From the NCBI GenBank assembly GCA_964640065.1, contig CAZXIE010000124.1:1-10788 (forward strand): a stretch of 10,788 nucleotides of DNA, read 5' to 3'. The notes below the pieces were generated by a model that had not been told where the DNA came from, searched no databases, and saw only the letters and a program-made list of their open reading frames with translations. Shown piece by piece: positions 5,151-10,788 of the stretch. The position numbers and the translations under genes are program-made. This stretch comes from JAJRXG01 sp964640065. Lineage in GTDB: Bacteria; Bacteroidota; Bacteroidia; Chitinophagales; Saprospiraceae. The first letter of the stretch is position 1, and every line of letters starts with the position of its first letter.

Positions 5151-7580
5151 CTATCTAAGCTGAGCCCCTAGATCTTTCTCAAGACCATGCATCATCTTGC
5201 CTACTAGTTTATCGATCACCTTGTCTTTCAAGCTTTGATCTGGATCTTCAAAAACTAATCTGATAGCATAGGACTTCTTCCCTTCTCCGAGATGTTTCTT
5301 ATCTCGATAGATATCAAAAAGGAATGACTCGGCAAGGAGCTTACCGCCAGCTTTAGATATGATCGTATGAACCTTATCATAAGTGACACCTTCATCTAGT
5401 ACCAATGCTAAGTCTCTGCTGCTAGAAGGAAACTTAGATATCTCTTTCTGTTGATGCTTTGTCTTGCTTGCTGCTTTGAGTAATGAGGCCACAGGGCACT
5501 CTGCATAAAAGACCTCTTGATCTACCTCTGCTTTTTGGGCTAATTTATGAGAGACGACTCCCAAGCTAGCTAGCACTTGTGCTCCTCTGTGATATTTGAG
5601 GCCGTAGGCAAACCTATCATCTTCTAATTCACTCACTTGATATGAAGTAATCCCTAGTCGATCAAAAACTGAGTGGACACTTCTCTTTAGATCATAGAAA
5701 CTTGTTGGGCTTGTCGCTTGCTGCCAATCTTTAGTATTCTCTTCCCCTGTCCTAAACAAGGTTAGATACTCAGTTTCATCATACCCTTCTTCTGTCTTCT
5801 GGTAACCTCTACCTAGTTCGTAAAGGGGAAGGCTTTTCTGTTGACGATTCACATTATGTTGGACACTTAAGAGTCCCGACATCATCATCTCTGGGCGCAT
5901 AGCGTCCAGGTGTATGTTACTCGTGTTATTGATGATGACAAGTTGCCTCTTGAGTTCTTCATCATGATCGTAGTAGGATGAAGGAATCAGCGATAAACCC
6001 ATCATCTCATGATACCCCTGATGAATCAGTGTATTACTGATCAATCGTCGAAGTGAGACTCTATTCATACGCGAAGTATGACTCACAGTCATCTGTACTT
6101 TAGATGGAATCGGCACTTTGTTGAAACCATAGATTCTCAAGATCTCCTCTATCACATCTGCCTCTCGAGTTACATCTGCTTTGTTAGTCGGTATATCGAC
6201 GGTTATCGTATCCTCGTCTTTGCTGACAACAGATATCTCCATAGCCCCAAGGATCTTTTCTATCTCATCATGTGATATCTCATATCCGATGATCTGATTG
6301 ATCTTCTTATATCCTACCTGTATTCTCTGAGGAGCGATCTCCTTTGGATAGTGATCGGTGAATGTACTACTCACCTTAGCACCAGCATATTCTTGTAGAA
6401 GTGCTGCTGCTCTTTTCGTAGCTGTCAATGTCTGACTAGGGTCCGCACCTTTTTCAAAGCATTTGGCTGCATCTGTGCGCAGCAAGTGGCGCGTGCTTGT
6501 TTCTCTTATTTGTTGGGCATCAAAATGAGCAGCTTCTAGAAAAATCTCTTTTGTCGCATCAGTAACGCCACTTGTAGTACCACCGAATACTCCAGCTATA
6601 CACATGCCATTATTCCGTCCATCACAAACCATGAGGTCTTTAGCATGTAGAGATCTTTCCTTCTCATCGAGTGTGACAAACTTCGATCCTTCTTGTAAGC
6701 ACTGCACGATGATTTTCCCTTCATTTACGAAAGTGAGATCATATGCGTGTAGAGGCTGACCATACTCATGGAGTACGTAGTTGGTGATGTCGACGACATT
6801 GTTAATCGGCCTTACACCTATCGCTTTAAGTCGACGCTGCATCCAATCAGGAGATGGTCCGATCTTGAGGTCGCCGATGACCACTCCCGAAAAGCGTGGG
6901 CAGCCAGTAGCATCTCTCACGTCTACCTCAACGGACTTATCGTAATCGTGCGATGCGATATCCGAACTCGGATAATTAAGTGTAGCGGCTTGATGTCCGT
7001 GATACTTATAGTATGCTAGAAGGTCCTTGGCCACACCGATATGTGAAGTGGCATCTGATCGATTAGGTGTAAGCCCGATGTCATAAATTATGTCAGTCTC
7101 AATATCAAATACTTCAGCAGCAGCTTTGCCGACTTCAGTATCTTCTGGTAGCACCATAATGCCATCGTGCTCTGTTCCAAGGCCAACTTCATCTTCTCCA
7201 CATATCATGCCTTCAGAAACTTCCCCGCGGATCTTACCTTTCTTGATCACAAATGGTTCTCCTTCTGTAGGATAGATCTTAGTATTAGGTCTTGCTACCA
7301 CGACCTTCTGACCAGCGGCAACGTTGGGAGCTCCACATACGATATTGAGCGGGTCTCCAGAACCAACATTTACGGAAGTGACAGAAAGGCGATCAGCGTT
7401 AGGGTGCTTACCACATGTCAGTACTTCGCCAACGATGAGACCAGCGAGGCCACCTTCGACACTTTGCACTTCTTCCATGCCTTCAACCTCAAGACCAAGA
7501 TCGGTGAGTATCGCACTGAGCTCATCTGGCGTCGATGGGATATCGATGTAATCTTTTAACCAATTAAGAGAAATCTTCAT
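5151..7580 (-). CDS. pheT: Phenylalanine--tRNA ligase beta subunit
   Basis: Beta chain of the alpha2-beta2 phenylalanyl-tRNA synthetase in the cytoplasm; it binds tRNA-Phe and carries the editing site that removes mischarged tyrosine. The 809-residue protein is full length. Domains in order: N-terminal MKISLNWLKDYIDI; tRNA-binding OB fold (about 44-150, with GEVLTCGKHPNADRL and GKIRGEVSEGMICGEDE); B3/B4 editing domain (about 215-390, with LRTDAAKCFEKGADP); B5 domain (about 415-485, with ADVTREADVIEEILRIYG); the inactive synthetase-like core; and the ferredoxin-fold anticodon-binding domain (about 716-809, with SKFPSSSRDLALVLD). pheS is not adjacent, which is common in Bacteroidota. A perfect -7 box lies 18 bp before the ATG, so the leader is very short. 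The region upstream of that box is lost in the assembly gap. Confidence 0.98.
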   Translation of the reverse strand: MKISLNWLKDYIDIPSTPDELSAILTDLGLEVEGMEEVQSVEGGLAGLIVGEVLTCGKHPNADRLSVTSVNVGSGDPLNIVCGAPNVAAGQKVVVARPNTKIYPTEGEPFVIKKGKIRGEVSEGMICGEDEVGLGTEHDGIMVLPEDTEVGKAAAEVFDIETDIIYDIGLTPNRSDATSHIGVAKDLLAYYKYHGHQAATLNYPSSDIASHDYDKSVEVDVRDATGCPRFSGVVIGDLKIGPSPDWMQRRLKAIGVRPINNVVDITNYVLHEYGQPLHAYDLTFVNEGKIIVQCLQEGSKFVTLDEKERSLHAKDLMVCDGRNNGMCIAGVFGGTTSGVTDATKEIFLEAAHFDAQQIRETSTRHLLRTDAAKCFEKGADPSQTLTATKRAAALLQEYAGAKVSSTFTDHYPKEIAPQRIQVGYKKINQIIGYEISHDEIEKILGAMEISVVSKDEDTITVDIPTNKADVTREADVIEEILRIYGFNKVPIPSKVQMTVSHTSRMNRVSLRRLISNTLIHQGYHEMMGLSLIPSSYYDHDEELKRQLVIINNTSNIHLDAMRPEMMMSGLLSVQHNVNRQQKSLPLYELGRGYQKTEEGYDETEYLTLFRTGEENTKDWQQATSPTSFYDLKRSVHSVFDRLGITSYQVSELEDDRFAYGLKYHRGAQVLASLGVVSHKLAQKAEVDQEVFYAECPVASLLKAASKTKHQQKEISKFPSSSRDLALVLDEGVTYDKVHTIISKAGGKLLAESFLFDIYRDKKHLGEGKKSYAIRLVFEDPDQSLKDKVIDKLVGKMMHGLEKDLGAQLR

Positions 7581-7597
7581 GATGATGTTTCAGTCTG

Positions 7598-7605
7598 CAA
7601 ATATA
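7598..7605 (-). promoter_or_regulatory. -7 promoter box of pheT
   Basis: Minus-strand TATATTTG is a perfect TAnnTTTG match ending 17 bp before the pheT ATG. Transcription would begin only about 10-12 nt before the start codon. The matching -33 element would fall inside the adjoining N gap and cannot be read. The box also shows that pheT has its own promoter rather than depending on the transporter gene on the other side of the gap. Confidence 0.65.
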
Positions 7606-7606
7606 G

Positions 7607-7706
7607 NNNNNNNNNNNNNNNNNNNNNNNNNNNNNNNNNNNNNNNNNNNNNNNNNNNNNNNNNNNNNNNNNNNNNNNNNNNNNNNNNNNNNNNNNNNNNN
7701 NNNNNN
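7607..7706. other. Assembly gap of 100 N
   Basis: A run of exactly 100 N, the conventional placeholder for a scaffold gap of unknown size. It separates the pheT promoter from the 3' end of the EamA transporter gene. Any reading frame that continues through it, or any measured spacing across it, is not real information. The true distance and any terminator, promoter or small gene inside it are unknown. Confidence 0.98.
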
Positions 7707-8545
7707 CTCTTTATCCTCCGCAGATACAGAGAACCGCCCATGATGATAGATGCGCCGATGATCATAGATGTCGTAATCTGCTCATCTAGGACAAAGTATC
7801 CCAGCAGCATGGCGCCTAACACTTCGACATAGGTGATCATAGATGCACGTGATGCTGGCAAGTGGCGCAAGCCATAAAAAAACATGGAAAACATAATCAA
7901 TCCTATCGTCACTCCATGTCCTATACCCAGTGTCCAATCAAGTGAGGTTGGAGTCGGAATATTAGTGATCATAAACGGTAAGAAGACCAGCGCTCCTATG
8001 ATGTTTTGATAGAATATCGTCTCCCAAGGATTGTAAACATCGGCACCCTTCTTGAAAAATATGATGGTACAAGCATAAAGGAAGGCAGTCAAAACACCTG
8101 CAGAAAGTCCGATGAAATCTTTATCTGCTAATGAGATCTCATGCTCTAGATAAACAATGAGCACACCTATAAAGGAGAGTAGTAAAACAATCAGTTCTTG
8201 TCGAGATACTTTTTCTTTTAATACGAGAACACTGAGTATCACCGCAAAGAGCGGCCATGTATAAAACACGATCACAGCATTGGAGATAGATGTATATATC
8301 AGAGTGGTAAAGAAGAAGACCATACGTGCAGCATTGATGGCGGAGCCACAGAGCATCGTCTTATATTTTGCTCGTACGATCTGGCGCTGAGTAAATAAGA
8401 AGTACAGCCCTATCACAAGAACTGGAGTTGTTGTCCTGATCCAAGCCATACTAGTAGCAGGTATCTGCATATGCTTTACGAAGAGACCACTTGTACTAGA
8501 GATAAGGGCCGCGAAGAATACTATGTAGAAGGCATAGTCCTTCAT
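7707..8545 (-). CDS. EamA-family (DMT) membrane transporter, 3' end in gap
   Basis: Inner-membrane transporter of the drug/metabolite superfamily; substrates of such proteins range from amino acids to nucleotide precursors and cannot be told here. Before the gap 279 residues are readable, forming about ten hydrophobic helices in two EamA repeats (about 5-135 and 145-278), each ending in a typical VLGYFVLDEQI or VLVLKEKVS-like turn followed by a last helix. The sequence breaks off after the positively charged LRRIK, where most family members end within a few residues, so little is missing. I place the start at the ATG at 8545, which overlaps the TGA of the preceding DUF1415 gene (TGATG) and implies coupled translation; a TTG one codon upstream is less likely. 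An apparent continuation through the N run into ten more codons overlapping the pheT promoter is an artefact. Confidence 0.85.
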
Positions 8546-9090
8546 CAAAATCGCTGGCTATACTTGACGCCATATCTACTGAAAAGTGCCTGCCAAGAGA
8601 GTTTTCTAAGCTTCGTGATATTCGATTTTGTGATCTGCTCAGAGATCTTTGGATCTTCAGTGGCAGCATCTAAGCTTTCAGATGTGAGGATGTGGAGCAT
8701 GGGATGAGGAGATCGATTTACAGCATTGACGATGTTATCTTCTCTTTCTCCATCATATCTGAAGTCTTGATGAAAGGCAACTAAGACATATTCTTCAGGC
8801 CAGCGCTCATCGACTTGTTCTTGCAAAACTTGTGAGAGGTCGTAGAAGTCTTCAAAAGTGATGCGCGTCCGAGGTATGATGATCAAGCTTGTCTGATAGT
8901 CTTCATTTGCACGCATCTTATTGATCGCCTCAAAAACTTGATTGGCTATGGTTATATGATGTGTTTCCTTGTGATGGATGTAGAGTGTATTATCGGCGAC
9001 ACCAGCAGCGAAAGGACAGATATCAAGCCCTATGATGAAGGATTCTATCCAGCTTTGGATTTCTTTTATGACAGGATCTACTGGCAGCAT
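8545..9090 (-). CDS. DUF1415 family protein
   Basis: A 181-residue cytoplasmic protein with no signal peptide or membrane segment. It matches the DUF1415 family by its pattern: an N-terminal helix leading to WIESFIIGLDICPFA (14-28, with Cys25), a central FHQDFRYDG strand (106-114), EDNIVNAVNRSPHPMLHIL (117-135) with the family's NRSP motif, and a C-terminal NITKLRKLSWQ helix. Length is usual for the family. The biochemical function is not known to me; the conserved Cys, His and Asp residues would fit a small enzyme, but this is inference. It is the first gene of a coupled pair with the EamA transporter (1-base stop/start overlap). No promoter box was found in the 90 bp upstream. Confidence 0.82.
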   Translation of the reverse strand: MLPVDPVIKEIQSWIESFIIGLDICPFAAGVADNTLYIHHKETHHITIANQVFEAINKMRANEDYQTSLIIIPRTRITFEDFYDLSQVLQEQVDERWPEEYVLVAFHQDFRYDGEREDNIVNAVNRSPHPMLHILTSESLDAATEDPKISEQITKSNITKLRKLSWQALFSRYGVKYSQRF

Positions 9091-9180
9091 GAAGCAGTCT
9101 GAGCGTACTTATGATATGGAAGAATATCCTTTCTACTTAATTCTGGCGCCAAGGTAATTAAAAGAGTGCGATCCTCGGAG

Positions 9181-9624
9181 TTAGGCCTCTAGTACAGGAA
9201 GGCCTTCTTGGCAGACAACTCGGCTAGGAGGATTAACTACTGCGCAGTCGCTAAAGACCTGCCAGTTTTGATTGAACGCTGCAGTAGCTTCTGTATAGGA
9301 TTGTACGAGCTCAAGAAATTCATCGACATCTATCTGAGTAGAGTAAGCGATATAACCGAGAGGGCCACCACAAGCCTTGCTGCCATAAGGAGTAAAAGTC
9401 CAATCGATTGGATCATCACAACTCTCACTGAGCGATAGTTCTTCTATCTGAGCTAAGAGTAGCTGCAGTTTTTCAGCATCTGCTTCTTGCGATATGCCTG
9501 GAGTATCGCACTCTACGATTGGGTCATCTTGATCTGAGCAAGAGATGAAAAGTAAAGTGGTGACTAGGATTATGATAAGCAGCCTCATATGCATAGAACG
9601 TTGTTCTTTATATGATACGTACAT
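9181..9624 (-). CDS. Cys-rich lipoprotein, function unknown
   Basis: Predicted lipoprotein of up to 147 residues. Met13 (9588) or Met11 (9594) is a better start than Met1, because MRLLIIILVTTLLFISC then gives a compact signal peptide with lipobox FISC and lipidated Cys29. The residues after it, S-D-Q-D-D, are acidic and resemble the surface-export signal (LES) of Bacteroidota, so an outer-surface position is possible. The mature part is soluble, with five further Cys (39, 69, 85, 127, 138) and the stretch DWTFTPYGSKACGGPLGYIAYST (74-96), then SDCAVVNPPSRVVC. This pattern recalls uncharacterised Bacteroidota lipoproteins, but I cannot name a family. It lies 33 bp after the ogt-type gene, possibly in the same transcript. 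A short inverted repeat AGAAC-GTT-GTTCT (9595-9607) overlaps the alternative starts. Confidence 0.78.
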   Translation of the reverse strand: MYVSYKEQRSMHMRLLIIILVTTLLFISCSDQDDPIVECDTPGISQEADAEKLQLLLAQIEELSLSESCDDPIDWTFTPYGSKACGGPLGYIAYSTQIDVDEFLELVQSYTEATAAFNQNWQVFSDCAVVNPPSRVVCQEGLPVLEA

Positions 9625-9657
9625 GTAAGGTTAAATGCTGGTTACTCAGATCGAATA

Positions 9658-10149
9658 TCAGAACAACAAATGCTCAGGTACTGGGCTATGCGCTATCTCA
9701 TGACGCAATAACCATCTCTTCGTGTCTATGCCCCAGGCATAACCCATTAACTTGCCATTTTTCCCTATTACCCTATGACATGGGACAATGATGGCGATGG
9801 GATTTTTTCCATTAGCAGCTCCTACAGCTCTGACCGCTTTAGGGTCTCCGATCTCTGTAGCAATATCCAAGTAGGTGCAGGAGTCACCATAAGGTACTTT
9901 AAGCAACTCTTGCCATACCTTCTGATAAAAAGGTGGATGAGCTTCCAAAGAAAGTGGAAGATCAAACTCTTCTCTGACACCTTTGAAATATTCGAGAAGT
10001 TGGCATTGAGCAGCTAGAATATGTTCATTGGACTGTGCTCCAAGGAGTTGTATGTTATCAGAAAATGTAAGAGAGGTGAGCCCATTATCATCAGCTTCTA
10101 TCAGTAGATTACCAATAGGCGATTTGGTGATATCCCTATACGTTTTCAT
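9658..10149 (-). CDS. ogt: Methylated-DNA--[protein]-cysteine S-methyltransferase
   Basis: Suicide DNA-repair protein that moves the alkyl group from O6-alkylguanine (and O4-alkylthymine) to its own cysteine. The 163-residue protein has the family's two parts: an N-terminal ribonuclease-H-like domain (about 1-70, beginning SPIGNLLIEADDNGL) and the C-terminal DNA-binding domain with FYQKVWQELLKVPYG (74-88), the Arg107 finger in AVRAVGAANGKNP (105-117) and the active-site motif IVPCHRVIG (121-129) with acceptor Cys124. The single-domain form without an AraC or Ada part corresponds to ogt or adaB; the symbol is a best guess between these. A perfect -7 box at 10154-10161 lies only 4 bp before the ATG, so the message is probably leaderless or nearly so. 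Confidence 0.95.
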   Translation of the reverse strand: MKTYRDITKSPIGNLLIEADDNGLTSLTFSDNIQLLGAQSNEHILAAQCQLLEYFKGVREEFDLPLSLEAHPPFYQKVWQELLKVPYGDSCTYLDIATEIGDPKAVRAVGAANGKNPIAIIVPCHRVIGKNGKLMGYAWGIDTKRWLLRHEIAHSPVPEHLLF

Positions 10150-10153
10150 ATTA

Positions 10154-10161
10154 CAAATATA
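10154..10161 (-). promoter_or_regulatory. -7 promoter box of ogt
   Basis: Minus-strand TATATTTG, a perfect TAnnTTTG, ends 4 bp before the ATG at 10149. The transcript should then start at or within a few bases of the start codon. Just upstream, ATCCG (10166-10170) and CGGAT (10182-10186) form a 5-bp inverted repeat across the spacer, which might be an operator; five bases on each side is weak evidence. No TTG at -33 was found. Confidence 0.5.
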
Positions 10162-10248
10162 TCTAATCCGTAATACTTAAGCGGATAAAAAATTAGAACA
10201 CGACCACCTAAGATTGCCATGATTACGTCAATCCAGCTAGCGCTTCAA

Positions 10249-10557
10249 TTAGCAGTTAATCGAGTTCACTGAGTCTTGGGCTTGCGATAAAACAGTATTA
10301 AAATCTGCTGGATCTACCTCAGGGCAACCTTCTAGATCTCTCACTAAATCCAAATAGTCATCGGCAGCATCCCTAAGTGCATTACAATTGTCTTCTGATG
10401 GGTCTTGGTTAAATACATCAACAGCAGCATTCAATGAATTGATTCCATCATTGATGGTTTGATTAAATACTTGTACTGTGCAATCAGAAACATCGTCTCC
10501 ACAAGACATGAAGAACAAAGAAGACAGAACAACAACAAAACCTAATAGCTTATTCAT
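10249..10557 (-). CDS. Small Cys-rich helical lipoprotein
   Basis: A 102-residue predicted lipoprotein of unknown function. MNKLLGFVVVLSSLFFMSC is a clear signal peptide with lipobox FMSC and lipidated Cys19; the next residues are G-D-D. The mature part (about 83 residues) is acidic, probably all helical (repeated Asp/Asn/Ala with hydrophobic spacing such as INDGINSLNAAVDVFN and ALRDAADDYLDLVRDL) and has four Cys (26, 58, 78 and the last residue 102), an even number that could form two disulfides. The TAA stop directly follows Cys102, so the terminal Cys is real. It has no recognised family and no promoter box was found upstream. The spacing to ogt (99 bp) and the ogt promoter indicate separate transcription. 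An 18-bp palindrome lies about 105 bp upstream. Confidence 0.75.
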   Translation of the reverse strand: MNKLLGFVVVLSSLFFMSCGDDVSDCTVQVFNQTINDGINSLNAAVDVFNQDPSEDNCNALRDAADDYLDLVRDLEGCPEVDPADFNTVLSQAQDSVNSINC

Positions 10558-10662
10558 AATGTACTTTTAGTCATATTATCAAGGGTTTAATAACGTAGGT
10601 TTAGTGTCTATTGTTATCATGATCATTTCGATTCCTATAGATCGGCATTTTCTTCATTATGT

Positions 10663-10680
10663 AAAGAGTGTACACTCTTT
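10663..10680. promoter_or_regulatory. 18-bp perfect palindrome
   Basis: AAAGAGTGTACACTCTTT is a perfect 18-bp palindrome with no spacer, in AT-rich non-coding DNA about 105 bp before the small lipoprotein gene. Two readings are possible: the operator of a dimeric regulator, or the stem of a terminator (7-bp arms, GTAC loop), with a loose T-rich run on the plus-strand side, for a gene beyond the window. Neither can be settled here. Confidence 0.5.
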
Positions 10681-10742
10681 CTTTATGATTTAATGATTCA
10701 TATACTGGATATTCTTACTCTCTTCAGATCGCACGCATCCCA

Positions 10743-10785
10743 CCCGCTTCGCGGTTCACTCACTTAAAGTGCCCCCGGCACTTTA
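10743..10785. repeat. GC-rich hairpins at the window edge
   Basis: Two hairpins lie close together: CCGC-TTC-GCGG (10744-10754) and a 9-bp stem TAAAGTGCC (10765-10773) with GGCACTTTA (10777-10785) around CCC. The sequence is abruptly richer in G+C than the AT-rich DNA before it, and its style resembles the stem-loop block at 4636-4844. A terminator or a dispersed repeat are both possible; it is cut by the end of the window. Confidence 0.4.
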
Positions 10786-10788
10786 CTT

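Noticed and set aside
7577..7606. Ten codons (LYLQTETSS-like) after the N run as the C-terminus of the EamA transporter.
   Set aside because: They are joined only through a 100-N placeholder and coincide with the pheT promoter and start.

Overview
The window looks like a chromosome segment from a Bacteroidota bacterium, possibly of the Saprospiria type; the class is a guess. Support: every convincing gene lies on the minus strand; several are preceded by the Bacteroidota -7 promoter box TAnnTTTG, and no Shine-Dalgarno sequence was noted; the ATP synthase a subunit has a signal peptide and a long His-rich periplasmic extension; a pheT / small coiled-coil / zapA / rny order is present, which I recall from this phylum; and there are two small lipoproteins of Bacteroidota style. 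No rRNA, tRNA, CRISPR array, transposase or prophage gene was seen.

Layout, by coordinate (transcription runs right to left). 1-1852: atpE and atpB, the membrane proton channel of F-type ATP synthase, with a candidate promoter, a 5' hairpin and a strong intrinsic terminator directly after atpE. 1938-4377: rny (RNase Y), zapA and a ZapB-like coiled-coil protein, probably one transcript, with a terminator-like hairpin after rny. 4378-5150: 773 bp without a gene, holding a candidate promoter for the zapA unit and a compact block of stem-loops that resembles a dispersed repeat. 5151-7605: pheT with a very short leader. 7607-7706: exactly 100 N, an assembly gap. 7707-9090: a DUF1415 protein and an EamA-family transporter, translationally coupled, the transporter missing its last residues in the gap. 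9181-10557: a Cys-rich lipoprotein, an O6-alkylguanine-DNA alkyltransferase and a second small Cys-rich lipoprotein. 10558-10788: non-coding, with an 18-bp perfect palindrome and a GC-rich hairpin at the window edge.

How the genes work together: AtpB and AtpE form the stator channel and rotor ring of the same complex. The coiled-coil protein and ZapA are likely divisome partners, encoded upstream of the mRNA-decay nuclease RNase Y. The remainder are housekeeping or poorly known singletons. I did not find a convincing undescribed multi-gene system. The features most worth follow-up are regulatory or structural: the atpE terminator, the stem-loop block between pheT and zapA, the RNA structure facing the rny start codon, and the extreme histidine content of AtpB.
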